Below are positions 42,617 through 51,058 of a DNA stretch of 64,000 nt, in pieces. The stretch is from positions 1 to 64,000 of the forward strand of contig JANPBU010000047.1 of assembly GCA_031430595.1 (NCBI GenBank), written 5' to 3'. The notes under the pieces were generated by a model that worked only from the letters and a program-made list of their open reading frames with translations, did not search any database and had not been told where the DNA came from. Origin of the DNA: JANNBN01 sp031430595. Its GTDB lineage: Bacteria; Actinomycetota; Acidimicrobiia; Acidimicrobiales; JANYDT01. A program made the position numbers and the translations under genes. Within the stretch, counting starts at the first letter, position 1. Each line of letters starts with the position of its first letter.

Positions 42617-43468
42617 ATGAAAGTACCAATGAAACAACGCCAATCGACGATTGCACTTTTCGAAGGTGGCCGCCGCCGCCACGACAGTCGAGTCACCAGC
42701 CGAATGGCCCAGAGTGACGACGCAGTACTTCTACTACGAGGTTCAATTGTTCGTTCGGCAACGCCTTCCGTTCGCACATTGCTTGGCTGGGAACCAGAAC
42801 TCTGCCTTGACCGGTCGCTGACCGAGCTTTTCGGAACCGAAACATACGAGCTACTTGACGAGCTTCAAACTGCGGCCGAACAGGCTGGGGGGCACTTCGC
42901 CACGCTCCACGCACTGCCAATGGAAAACGTTGATGGAGAACGAATCTGGATCGATGCCACCATCGGCGATCTTCGGCACGACCCCGAAGTCGGCGCAACT
43001 GTGTTCACACTTCACGATGTGACCGACCGGGTGAAACTCGAACACAGCATTGGTCTGCACGACCACCACGACCCACTGACCGCAACGCCGAATCAGCGGA
43101 TGTTTGAGTTACTACTCACCCAATCGATTCAGTCAAACGAACCCGTCGGCGTCATCATCGCGAACGTTACGCACCCAGACGAAATTTCTACCGACGAGGC
43201 CATCGTACGTATGGCTCGGCGTCTCGAAGAAAGCCTGCGCGCTGGCGACCACGTAGGTCGACTCAACGATGGAAGTTTCGGGTTAGTGATCCATCGACTT
43301 GATTTGGAAAACCCTGACGCCGACATGGCTGAGGTAGCGCTGCGAATCACGGTTTCGCTTCATTCAATTCGGTCATTCGTCGAAATCGGATCAAGCCACT
43401 CGTGTGATCGAAAAGTGACAGCAGCCCAGTTGATGGTTGAAGCGCGCAACCAAGCAACCGAGGCGTAA
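42617..43468 (+). CDS. PAS-domain protein with degenerate GGDEF domain
   Basis: A 283-aa soluble protein. Residues about 30-140 resemble a PAS module (LLRGSIVRSATPSVRTLLGW, ending VFTLHDVTDRVKLEHSI). The rest aligns with a GGDEF domain: DHHDPLTATPNQRMF corresponds to the D-x-L-T-x-L-x-N-R start, but the active-site loop is GRLNDGSFGLVI in place of R-x-G-G-D-E-F. It therefore should not make c-di-GMP and may be a sensor or regulatory partner. The start is uncertain (ATG 42617 or 42629; the frame opens at 42452 inside the guaA start region). It diverges from guaA. Confidence 0.7.
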   Translation: MKVPMKQRQSTIALFEGGRRRHDSRVTSRMAQSDDAVLLLRGSIVRSATPSVRTLLGWEPELCLDRSLTELFGTETYELLDELQTAAEQAGGHFATLHALPMENVDGERIWIDATIGDLRHDPEVGATVFTLHDVTDRVKLEHSIGLHDHHDPLTATPNQRMFELLLTQSIQSNEPVGVIIANVTHPDEISTDEAIVRMARRLEESLRAGDHVGRLNDGSFGLVIHRLDLENPDADMAEVALRITVSLHSIRSFVEIGSSHSCDRKVTAAQLMVEARNQATEA

Positions 43469-43487
43469 CCGAACTAGTGTTCGCTGC

Positions 43488-44708
43488 ATGACGCGGCGAC
43501 CTGAACAGATCTCGTTAGCAACAGCGCGGCGAATCGCATTGGCCGCACAGGGTTTTAGCGATAAGCGTCCAACCCCGATGGCTGCCGATCGGCGACACCT
43601 GCGCCGAGTCATCAATCGGTTGGGCATTATCCAAGTTGACAGCGTCAACGTCTTGACTCGCAGCCAAGAACTTCCGGTGTTCGCGCGGCTCGGCCCCCAC
43701 CGTCGCGACCTCATTCCGTCAATGATCAGCAGCGGCGAACTCTTCGAATACTGGGCTCATGAAGCATCACTGCTACCCGTCGAAACCGAACCTCTGCTTC
43801 GTTGGCGAATGGACGGGGCGAGAAAACTAGAAACGGGTTGGGGCGGTTTAATTCGACTGGGGCGAGAACGACCAGACTTTATCGAAACCGTGTACAAAGC
43901 AGTTGTTACCCAAGGACCCATTGCAGCTTCAGATCTGGCCCCGCCAAGAACCACGAAAGCCGGCTCGTGGTGGAGTTGGGGTGACGAAAAGGTGGCACTC
44001 GAATTTCTCTTTTGGTGCGGTCGAATTTCGGCTCGACGTCGACCTCAATCGTTCGAACGCGAATACGTTGCGTTCGAGCACATCATCCCGGCTTCAATTC
44101 GGGCGCTTCCTACCCCCACCGTTGAAGCGGCTCACCGCGAGTTGCTTATGCTCTCGGCGGCCAGTCACGGAATTGGTACGCGCACAGATATCGATGACTA
44201 CTTCCGGTTGAAACAGGCCCAACCCCGCATCGACGAACTCGTTGAGGAAGGCCGATTGATTCAAGTTGAGGTCGAGGGCTGGAGTAAGCCTGCTTACCTT
44301 CACCCTGCAGCCGCTGTTCCTCGCCGAGTGACGGCACGGGCACTGCTTTCACCGTTTGATTCGTTGATCTGGGAACGTACGCGCACAGAGAGCCTGTTCG
44401 GCATGAGGTACCGGATTGAGATTTACGTTCCTCAAGAAAAGCGGCAATACGGTTACTACGTATTGCCATTCCTTCTCGGTGAAGCATTGGTAGCGCGCGT
44501 CGACCTGAAATCAGACCGCAAGGCCAACACCTTGTTGGTACAGGCTGGTTGGGGTGAACCCGGAATTCAGATAGCCGAAGTAGTGAACGAGCTCGCCAGC
44601 GAACTTATTATCATGTCGAGCTGGCTGGGTTTAGAAAGCGTGACCGTCACCGGGCGTGGCGACCTAGGACCTCCACTCAAAAGGTCGTTGGCCAAGCAGG
44701 CAGGTTAA
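43488..44708 (+). CDS. YcaQ-type (AlkX) DNA glycosylase, winged-helix
   Basis: A 406-aa protein of the HTH_42 family (YcaQ, formerly DUF1006). The conserved N-terminus ISLATARRIALAAQGF is followed by INRLGIIQVDSVNVLTRSQE. The Q-V-D within it is the Q-phi-D catalytic motif of the YcaQ/AlkX branch, as opposed to Q-phi-Q in AlkZ. The winged-helix repeats and C-terminal PFDSLIWERTRTESLFG motif are typical. E. coli YcaQ unhooks DNA interstrand crosslinks. I choose ATG 43488, 19 bases after the upstream stop; the open frame before it overlaps that gene. Confidence 0.87.
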   Translation: MTRRPEQISLATARRIALAAQGFSDKRPTPMAADRRHLRRVINRLGIIQVDSVNVLTRSQELPVFARLGPHRRDLIPSMISSGELFEYWAHEASLLPVETEPLLRWRMDGARKLETGWGGLIRLGRERPDFIETVYKAVVTQGPIAASDLAPPRTTKAGSWWSWGDEKVALEFLFWCGRISARRRPQSFEREYVAFEHIIPASIRALPTPTVEAAHRELLMLSAASHGIGTRTDIDDYFRLKQAQPRIDELVEEGRLIQVEVEGWSKPAYLHPAAAVPRRVTARALLSPFDSLIWERTRTESLFGMRYRIEIYVPQEKRQYGYYVLPFLLGEALVARVDLKSDRKANTLLVQAGWGEPGIQIAEVVNELASELIIMSSWLGLESVTVTGRGDLGPPLKRSLAKQAG

Positions 44709-44858
44709 ATTCCTTGAGTCAACAATGGGTTTGCTAGGCATTTCGTCACAAATAAGAGTGAATTTCTTCTTTTGGCGATTGAAAAGCCGGGATACAGAAG
44801 AATGTTCGCATACCATCTTCGGTGGGTTCCGCTAGGAACCGATACTCAGGAGTGAGTG

Positions 44859-46259
44859 ATGATTCGAAACATACTTTCCGCTTCAGCAATCATGGCGGCG
44901 ATGGCAGTGGGGGTGGCAGCGTTACCGGCTTCGGCTGCTCCACCTGTTCGGCCCACCACCATCGATTGTCCGGCTGGGTCTACCAAGGTGATCAACCCAT
45001 CTACCCAACCGCTAGTAAGACTGTTTGCAATTGATCCGCGAACCCGAATCAGCACGAACATTGCAGTTCCGGCAGGCACACTACGAATTGTTAACTATCT
45101 CTCCTGGGATGGATATGAAACTCGGATTACCACCACGCAGCTCTTCGAGCAGTGGGCTGTTGAAATCATTGGATCACCAACCGTTCAAACCGCACTGACC
45201 GCTGACGTTCCAGATCGAGTCATAGAAGGAACCGCAACGGGGTCCCTACCGGATATCGTGACAAACGGTGGAACCGTTGATTTTGTGCATTCGTCGATTG
45301 TCTCTGCCGCCGCCAATGACGGAAACTACAACTCGGTACATCCGATTGGATTTTGCTACACCATCCAACCAGCGGCAACAACTACGACGAGTACCACCAC
45401 GACCACGACCACCACCGCACTTCCTGACGTAACCACTACGACGGCTGCGACAACGACCACAACTCTTGCGGCGACCCCCTGCGTAACGATTAAACGCTAC
45501 GTCCGTCAAACAGGCACCACCGGACCGTTCCTCGACGCGCAAACCCCCGAAGCAGCAGCACTCATCGCCAACGGAACCACCGCCGAATACCAAATCGTGG
45601 TCACCAACTGCGGAACCACCGACCTCACCAACGTCACCGTCACCGACACCATCCCCGGATGCAACAAAACCATCGGCAACCTCGCACCCGGAGCCACAAC
45701 CACCTACACCACAGCAACCGACGCCAACAACACCTGCAACACCCCGAACGCCACAAACACCACACCAACATGCGGCACCGCAACCGTCACCGCCCAACAA
45801 TCGGTCAATGGCGTAGCCACTGGACCAACCCTCACCGCATCCGACCCCGCCTGCATCACCACCACCGCACTACCAACAACACCCACGGGTGCAGCAACAA
45901 CCCTTGTGCTCATCGTTCCGCCGGTGACACAGGCGCCGGTTACACAGGCACCAGTTACACAGGCACCGACGACGACTCCGCCCGTTTCGGCACCTGCTGC
46001 TTCGGCCGCACCGTTGCCAACTGCATCGGTACTGTCAGCCACGATTCTCGCTACCGCCACCACGCCAGTGGCGACAACCGAGCCGCCAACAACCGTGCTT
46101 CAGGTGAAGGTACTCGGCAAAACCATCGCCCAGTCAACCGAAGGCACCCTTCCGGTAACCGGCCAAAACTCGGCGACCCTGCTGATGATCAGTGCTGGCC
46201 TGATGACGCTCGGTCTCGCTATCCTGTTCAGCGGTCGGCTTAAGCGCCGCCAAATCTAG
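44859..46259 (+). CDS. Sortase-type (LPVTG) Thr-rich surface protein
   Basis: A 466-aa exported protein. ATG 44859 has AGGAG at 6 bases; the signal peptide SAIMAAMAVGVAALPASAAP is cleaved after ASA near 28. An N-terminal domain (about 30-165) of unknown type is followed by a Thr-rich linker with long T runs, a DUF11-like beta domain (about 205-325; VVTNCGTTDLTNVTVTDTI), a second linker with PVTQA repeated three times, and the sorting signal LPVTG (431-435) with a membrane segment and KRRQI tail. It should be linked to the cell wall if a sortase is present elsewhere. The DUF11-like part has strikingly C- and A-rich third codon positions compared with its flanks. Confidence 0.85.
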   Translation: MIRNILSASAIMAAMAVGVAALPASAAPPVRPTTIDCPAGSTKVINPSTQPLVRLFAIDPRTRISTNIAVPAGTLRIVNYLSWDGYETRITTTQLFEQWAVEIIGSPTVQTALTADVPDRVIEGTATGSLPDIVTNGGTVDFVHSSIVSAAANDGNYNSVHPIGFCYTIQPAATTTTSTTTTTTTTALPDVTTTTAATTTTTLAATPCVTIKRYVRQTGTTGPFLDAQTPEAAALIANGTTAEYQIVVTNCGTTDLTNVTVTDTIPGCNKTIGNLAPGATTTYTTATDANNTCNTPNATNTTPTCGTATVTAQQSVNGVATGPTLTASDPACITTTALPTTPTGAATTLVLIVPPVTQAPVTQAPVTQAPTTTPPVSAPAASAAPLPTASVLSATILATATTPVATTEPPTTVLQVKVLGKTIAQSTEGTLPVTGQNSATLLMISAGLMTLGLAILFSGRLKRRQI

Positions 46260-46273
46260 GAACCAAGCGCTTG

Positions 46274-46314
46274 ATTGGAGGAATTCCGGCTTGTTAAGCC
46301 GGAATTCCTCCAAT
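46274..46314. terminator. Strong bidirectional terminator hairpin
   Basis: ATTGGAGGAATTCCGGCTT (46274-46292) pairs perfectly with 46296-46314 around a GTT loop, a 19-bp stem that includes GAATTC in both arms. It lies between the converging LPVTG surface-protein gene (stop 46259) and gpmA (stop 46341), so it likely terminates both. A clear U tract is missing on both strands. Confidence 0.8.
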
Positions 46315-46340
46315 TAGTGCGAAACGGGGCTGTCTAAGGC

Positions 46341-47081
46341 CTACTTCTTTCCTTGATTTGCCACCGCGGCAGCGGCAGACGCTGCGGCTTCGGGGTCAAG
46401 GTAACCGCTCGACACCGGTCGAAGGTTGGCGTCGAGTTCATAACGCAGCGGCATTCCGGTCGGAACATTGAGCGCGACAACTTCATCTTTTGTGAGTCGA
46501 TCCAAATGCATGACGAGCGCCCGCAGACTATTGCCGTGGGCCGCAACCATCACCGTTTTGCCAGCTCGCAAATCGGGCACGATTGAGTCTTGCCAGTATG
46601 GCAACATACGATCCAAAACGTCAGCAAGGCATTCCGTTGCTGGCAAAACTTCGGGCGGAAGGTCTGCGTACCGGGCATCGTGCGACGGGTGATACTCCGA
46701 TTCGAGTGACACGGCCGGCGGTGGAACATCGAAGCTACGACGCCAAATCAAGAACTGTTCATCGCCGAATGCAGCCAATGTCTCGGCCTTGTCGCGGCCC
46801 TGCAAATCGCCGTAATGACGCTCGTTCAACCGCCATGACCGCTGAACCGGAATCCAATGACGATCGCATGCCTCAAGGGCAAGGTTCGTAGTTCGGATCG
46901 CCCGACGAAGCAATGACGTGTGAACGACATCGGGCAGAACGCCGGCTTCAGCGAGAAGTCGGCCTCCATGCGATGCTTCCTCGACGCCCTTCTCGGTGAG
47001 ATCAACATCGACCCACCCGGTAAAACGGTTCTCGACATTCCACTGGCTTTCACCATGGCGTAACAACATCAAAGTACTCAT
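46341..47081 (-). CDS. gpmA: 2,3-bisphosphoglycerate-dependent phosphoglycerate mutase
   Basis: A 246-aa cofactor-dependent phosphoglycerate mutase. The phosphohistidine motif is LMLLRHGESQWN near residue 10, then FTGWVDVDLTEKGVEEA, SLLRRAIRTTNLALEAC and RSWRLNERHYGDLQG. The second active-site His is in MVAAHGNSLRALVMH. All catalytic residues are intact. The glycolytic role is well established for the family. I use ATG 47081, where family similarity begins; the frame extends 18 codons into the upstream gene. It follows the amidohydrolase gene by 11 bases. Confidence 0.93.
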   Translation of the reverse strand: MSTLMLLRHGESQWNVENRFTGWVDVDLTEKGVEEASHGGRLLAEAGVLPDVVHTSLLRRAIRTTNLALEACDRHWIPVQRSWRLNERHYGDLQGRDKAETLAAFGDEQFLIWRRSFDVPPPAVSLESEYHPSHDARYADLPPEVLPATECLADVLDRMLPYWQDSIVPDLRAGKTVMVAAHGNSLRALVMHLDRLTKDEVVALNVPTGMPLRYELDANLRPVSSGYLDPEAAASAAAAVANQGKK

Positions 47082-47092
47082 ACTGATCAGTC

Positions 47093-48460
47093 TCACATCT
47101 TCTGTTGCATGGCTTCGGCAACTCTGCGATGCCACACCAACTTTTGATCGAGGTCGTTAGCCACCAACTCACCGTTTCGAACAACAAATTTCCCATTGAT
47201 TACGGTGTGCTTCGCCGCCGTCGGGCCGCATCGAAGCCATGCGTCGATCGGGTCACTCCACGCCCCCGCAAACTGCAACCCATCCATGGGCCAAACCACA
47301 ACGTCACCAACGGCGCCGACACTGAGTTGCCCGAGTTCAGCGTCACGACCCAAACACGTGGCACCACCCCTGGTAGCAATCTCAAGGGCGTCACGGGCCG
47401 ACATCTGATCGGGTCCGTGTCGCATCCGGCCAATCAACATGGCGTTGCGAGCTTCCATCCACAACGAAGCCGAGTCAGTCGAGGCCGACCCGTCGCAGCC
47501 AAGACCGACTGGCACACCGGCACGTCGGAGGTCGCGAACAGGTGCAATTCGAGCGTTTCCGAGCAGCAAATTTGAGCTGGGGCAGTGCGCAACCCCCGTA
47601 CCCCATTTACCCAAACGCACAACTTCAGCCTCGTTCGGAAACACGCAATGAGCGACCCATGACCTACTGGTACCCCAGCCAACTTCCTCAAATTGTTCAA
47701 TTGGGCGTCGGCCAAATCGTTCCAGGCAAAAGGTATCTTCATCTGCGTCTTCAGCAAGATGGGTATGTAAGCGCACATCGAGTTTTTCAGCGAGTTCGGC
47801 AGTCGCCTTCATGAGTGCCGGGGTCACCGAAAATGGTGAACACGGGGCCAGCGCTATCTGAACCATGGCACCGTGCGACCTGTCGTGATGGGTTGTTACG
47901 AGCCGTTGCGATTCCGACAGAATTTCGTCATCGGTCTGCACGACAGAGTCAGGCGGAAGCCCACCATCTTTTTGGCTGAGACTCATCGAACCTCGCGTCG
48001 GATGGAATCGAAAACCTAACTCTTGGGCAGCCTTGATTTCAGCAGCAATCAAGTCGCCGCCACCACGCGGGTGAACGTACAAATGATCCATCGACGTGGT
48101 GCAGCCACCCACGGCAAGTTCAGCCAAACCAACCCAGGCGGAAATGTAGGCGGCCTCTTCGTCAAGTCGACTCCACATTGGATACAACGTCGTGAGCCAC
48201 TGAAACAAGGTTCCGTTGACGGCTGGAGCATACGAACGCGTGAGGTTTTGGTAGATGTGATGGTGGGTGTTAATCAGCCCGGGTGTCACGAGACATCCCG
48301 ACACAGACACCGTTTCGGCAGCATTGAGGGGCTCGGAGCCGGCACTTCCCACACCGCTCACCTTCCCGTTGGTTATGGCAACCCACCCACCCGGAATTTC
48401 TTGACGTAGGTCATCAACGGTGGCGACGAGCCGGGCATCGCGAAGTAAAAGATCGGTCAT
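47093..48460 (-). CDS. Amidohydrolase, 8-oxoguanine deaminase / chlorohydrolase-like
   Basis: A 455-aa amidohydrolase of the Trz/Atz subtype III. The metal motif is VTPGLINTHHHIYQNLTRSY (H-x-H), with RLHTHLAEDADED for the third His region, and WVAHCVFPN, and the Asp motif GLGCDGSASTDSASLWMEAR. The N-terminal MTDLLLRDARLVATVDD and H-H-H-x-x-Q region, together with PRGGGDLI, resemble bacterial 8-oxoguanine deaminases. The reaction would be hydrolytic deamination of a purine. ATG 48460 is used; GTG 48466 is alternative. The Nudix gene is 12 bases upstream, an arrangement that suggests nucleotide clean-up, but that Nudix protein has lost its active site. Confidence 0.87.
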   Translation of the reverse strand: MTDLLLRDARLVATVDDLRQEIPGGWVAITNGKVSGVGSAGSEPLNAAETVSVSGCLVTPGLINTHHHIYQNLTRSYAPAVNGTLFQWLTTLYPMWSRLDEEAAYISAWVGLAELAVGGCTTSMDHLYVHPRGGGDLIAAEIKAAQELGFRFHPTRGSMSLSQKDGGLPPDSVVQTDDEILSESQRLVTTHHDRSHGAMVQIALAPCSPFSVTPALMKATAELAEKLDVRLHTHLAEDADEDTFCLERFGRRPIEQFEEVGWGTSRSWVAHCVFPNEAEVVRLGKWGTGVAHCPSSNLLLGNARIAPVRDLRRAGVPVGLGCDGSASTDSASLWMEARNAMLIGRMRHGPDQMSARDALEIATRGGATCLGRDAELGQLSVGAVGDVVVWPMDGLQFAGAWSDPIDAWLRCGPTAAKHTVINGKFVVRNGELVANDLDQKLVWHRRVAEAMQQKM

Positions 48461-48472
48461 AACCACAGGCTG

Positions 48473-48877
48473 TCACGACATATGAATGGCTGCGTTCCAT
48501 TCTGGCGAATATTCGGCCAAAAAGGGAAGGGCAACACGAACTGAGTCAAGGCACCAAACGTCTGACCCGAGCCGACTTCTTAATTCCAACGGTGTCACCC
48601 AGGCAGTTTGCTCAATTTCGCCATCAGTAAAGACAAACGGTCCTTCATGAAACGCCACCTCAACCACACCACCGGCTGCCACATCCCACCGCAGCGGCCA
48701 AACATCTTTGAACCGAGATCGTTGATGAACAAGCAGCGAACCCGTCGTCGGATGAAGCACCAACACCGCGGTACATCGATGCAAGAGATTATCTGCGCGC
48801 ATACGGGATCGAAGGTCAGTACCCACCACCTGGTCGCTATCGTTAACTATGTCGAAGAGGGTGTCGGCATAGGGCAT
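48473..48877 (-). CDS. Nudix-fold protein lacking the Nudix box
   Basis: A 134-aa protein with both ends of a typical IDI-like Nudix hydrolase: ADTLFDIVNDSDQVVGTDLR, LLHRCTAVLVLHP, LVHQRSRFKDVWPLRWDVAA, then FHEGPFVFTDGEIEQTAWVT. In relatives about 45-50 residues lie between DVAAGGVV and the FHEGPF-type strand, including the catalytic Nudix box G-x5-E-x7-R-E-U-x-E-E-x-G-U. Here GGVVEV runs directly into AFHEGPF, so the box is gone while the frame is kept. The protein should be catalytically dead. It is transcribed with the 8-oxoguanine deaminase-like gene. Confidence 0.78.
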   Translation of the reverse strand: MPYADTLFDIVNDSDQVVGTDLRSRMRADNLLHRCTAVLVLHPTTGSLLVHQRSRFKDVWPLRWDVAAGGVVEVAFHEGPFVFTDGEIEQTAWVTPLELRSRLGSDVWCLDSVRVALPFLAEYSPEWNAAIHMS

Positions 48878-48924
48878 CGCACAAGTGTGACCGACCAGCG
48901 CAGGTTGTCAGATACGGTCAAGGC

Positions 48925-49881
48925 GTGTCGACTGAACCCTTGCACCGCACCACCCCTTTGCACCGAACGACGCTATCTGGCGGTCGGCTTGATCGCCTGC
49001 ACGACCAACGAGCTGACGAGGCTTGGTTGGTTGAGGCTCAAGCAACAGGGCAGGTACACGTCGTGTGGAACGGACAGGTGGCCATTTCCGACGGAAACCT
49101 AGCGAGCCTCGCTGCCGCCATTGCACCGCGACCAAACGATTGGGTGCTGCTTGGTGACCTCGACGGTCATGTTCATTGGGCGCTCGATCGTTCCCATGAA
49201 GACCGGGCGCTTGTGGAAGCAGAACTTGCTGAGCATCACCCCGACGCGAAACTGACCGGGCTGCGAGAGGCGGCTAGTGGCCTCGACGAAGACCTCGCTA
49301 ACGTTGCCGCGTTTGCTTCCGGCATGACCCAGTGGCAGTCAACCCACCGTCACTGCCCGGTGTGCGGAGGCCATCTGGTTGCCAATCTTGGTGGACACGA
49401 GCGGAAGTGTGTCGACTGCTCAACCGTGCAATGGCCCCGAACGGATCCGGCTGTCATCATGCTGATCATCGATACCGCCGGAGATCGATGTCTCTTGGGA
49501 CGACAGAAGATCTGGCCGCAGAATATGTATTCAACGCTCGCCGGTTTTGTTGAACCTGGCGAGTCTTTAGAAGACGCAGTTGCCCGAGAAACGTATGAAG
49601 AAGCTGGGGTTCGCGTTGGTCGGGTTCAGTACTTTTGCTCACAGCCCTGGCCATTTCCTCGATCGGTCATGGTTGGCTTTCATGCCGAGTATCACTCAGG
49701 CAACGTGGTTCCGCATCCAATTGAGATGGACGACGTGGCGTGGTTCGATCGTCAAACAATGTTGGACGCGCGAAGCGATAGTCGGCCGATGGCCCAACGA
49801 GGTAAGCCAATGATTCCACCGGCCGTAACCATTTCACGTGCACTTATCGATGCATGGCTCGACGATCGTGTGCGGTTTTAG
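48925..49881 (+). CDS. nudC: NAD(+) diphosphatase
   Basis: A 318-aa NudC. The zinc ribbon HCPVCGGHL ... KCVDCSTVQWPR has two Cys pairs (near 148 and 165). The Nudix domain starts DPAVIMLIIDTAGDRCLLG; the box GFVEPGESLEDAVARE is followed by TYEEAGV, intact. The NADH-specific motif SQPWPFPRSVM (S-Q-P-W-P-F-P-x-S) follows directly and identifies the subfamily. It hydrolyses NAD(H) to NMN(H) and AMP and may remove NAD caps from RNA. The start is GTG 48925, 47 bases from the divergent Nudix gene. Confidence 0.93.
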   Translation: MSTEPLHRTTPLHRTTLSGGRLDRLHDQRADEAWLVEAQATGQVHVVWNGQVAISDGNLASLAAAIAPRPNDWVLLGDLDGHVHWALDRSHEDRALVEAELAEHHPDAKLTGLREAASGLDEDLANVAAFASGMTQWQSTHRHCPVCGGHLVANLGGHERKCVDCSTVQWPRTDPAVIMLIIDTAGDRCLLGRQKIWPQNMYSTLAGFVEPGESLEDAVARETYEEAGVRVGRVQYFCSQPWPFPRSVMVGFHAEYHSGNVVPHPIEMDDVAWFDRQTMLDARSDSRPMAQRGKPMIPPAVTISRALIDAWLDDRVRF

Positions 49882-50126
49882 TCCGATCGAATGAGTTTAT
49901 TTTGTTCAACTGTTCAACGAACGATTTGGTTGTTACATCGTTTCGCAAATCGTCGATTAGCCGTGCCCCCTTCGTGTGCCTTTTGTTTACAAACGATGTT
50001 TTACAACCAGACGAAATCCTTCAAATTTCTTGCTCTGGGGGATTGAGACTTTCGAAACTTTGGGTTAACATTTAGTTGCTACCGGTTGAGTCGTCCGCCC
50101 GACTCCCGGCTGAAGTGACTACCCGC
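49882..50126. other. Gene-free AT-rich gap with an imperfect inverted repeat
   Basis: No coding frame is convincing between nudC and the amidotransferase gene (gap 49882-50183). The stretch is AT-rich relative to its surroundings. GTTGTTACATCGTTT (49929-49943) is an imperfect inverted copy of AAACGATGTTTTACAAC (49991-50007), pairing all but a small internal loop. It might be an RNA hairpin or an element remnant. A terminator closes the gap at 50127-50147. Confidence 0.35.
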
Positions 50127-50147
50127 CTACCCGCCGAAGGCGGGTAG
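50127..50147. terminator. Terminator hairpin between nudC and the amidotransferase gene
   Basis: CTACCCGCC (50127-50135) pairs with GGCGGGTAG (50139-50147) around a GAA loop, followed by TTG on the plus strand. A partial second copy of the left arm (ACTACCCGCC) lies just before. The genes on both sides converge here. Confidence 0.7.
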
Positions 50148-50183
50148 TTGCGCGCCTGGGCCCAAACATCTAGGCATTGGCTC

Positions 50184-50861
50184 CTACGAATCTGCGCCGT
50201 CGACAAATGCGTCCCAGAGCGCTGCCGCACGCAACGCCGAATCAGGTGACATGGCGCGAGTGATCGCAATATGTTCGTCAGTCGACATTCCGCTTGCGAT
50301 CTGACCACCAACATCAGACATCGGCCATTCACTCGCCTGTTGCACATCAGCTTCCGGATGAAACTGAACGGCCAAATGGCGGCCCACTCGATAGGCCTGC
50401 ACGCCGCTGTCTGAAGTCGCCAGAATTTCCGCTTGCTGAGGGGCGATGATCGTGTCGACATGCCATTGAAACCAGGGACCTTCCGAGATGACCGATGGCG
50501 CATTTGAGTCGATCATTTTCCAGCCGTATTCAGGAATCGCTGAACGCTCAACACTTCCGCCGAGTGCGACAGCCAACGCCTGGGCCCCAAAACAAATGCC
50601 AAAAATCGGAACCTCGCCCTGGTCGGCCGCTTTCATCAATGCAAGCTCGGCGTCAAACCAACCGCGAATACCGGGGTCGTTCACTGACGGGCTTGCGCCA
50701 AGGACGACCAACGCATCAAAGCCGCCGGCACTCGATGGAAGGGCGTCGGTACCCGGTCGAAGCGTCGTGACAATCAAGTCTTCCCGAGAAAAAATTTCGG
50801 CGAAAAGCCCAATTCCGGAATCTGCTTCGTGTTCTAGGACGAGGACGTGTTTCACGAGCAC
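50184..50861 (-). CDS. Class I glutamine amidotransferase-like protein
   Basis: A 225-aa stand-alone amidotransferase domain. The nucleophile elbow is PIFGICFGAQALAVALGG with Cys near 90, and the catalytic His-Glu lie in VQFHPEADV near 167. It resembles the GuaA-type glutaminase domain (HVDTIIAPQQAEILATS) and groups with 'GMP synthase-like' or gamma-glutamyl hydrolase-type proteins of unknown partner. The start is GTG 50861, 12 bases from the 5' end of the divergent tRNA gene. Function undetermined. Confidence 0.83.
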   Translation of the reverse strand: MLVKHVLVLEHEADSGIGLFAEIFSREDLIVTTLRPGTDALPSSAGGFDALVVLGASPSVNDPGIRGWFDAELALMKAADQGEVPIFGICFGAQALAVALGGSVERSAIPEYGWKMIDSNAPSVISEGPWFQWHVDTIIAPQQAEILATSDSGVQAYRVGRHLAVQFHPEADVQQASEWPMSDVGGQIASGMSTDEHIAITRAMSPDSALRAAALWDAFVDGADS

Positions 50862-50873
50862 TACATTAGAGAG

Positions 50874-50946
50874 GCGTCGTTAGCTCAGCTGGTAGAGCAT
50901 CGGACTTTTAATCCGCCGGTCGTGGGTTCGAGCCCCACACGACGCA
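50874..50946 (+). tRNA. tRNA-Lys (anticodon UUU)
   Basis: A 73-base cloverleaf: acceptor arm GCGTCGT (50874-50880) pairs with ACGACGC (50939-50945), discriminator A 50946. The D arm contains TAGCTCAGCTGGTAGAGCA, the anticodon loop CTTTTAA places TTT at 50907-50909, and the T arm is GTGGG-TTCGAGC-CCCAC. The 3' CCA is not encoded (CTC follows). The outermost anticodon-stem pair looks mismatched. Confidence 0.96.
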
Positions 50947-51058
50947 CTCGCTATTTTCCACCACCCCTCATCGGGGTTCGTTGACTGAGAAATCTTTATT
51001 TCTCGTACAACTTTGGCTGCAGTGGTTGATTCTTAGTGCTCAGGTCGTTACCGTACGT

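Noticed and set aside
45246..45800. Gly/Cys-rich minus-strand frame with repetitive pattern
   Set aside because: It mirrors the Thr-rich repeats (ACC/ACG) of the surface protein; the apparent Gly-Val-Gly repeats are an artefact.
45928..45970. Short tandem repeat that could suggest a CRISPR-like array
   Set aside because: The units encode PVTQA within a coding linker; there are no spacers.
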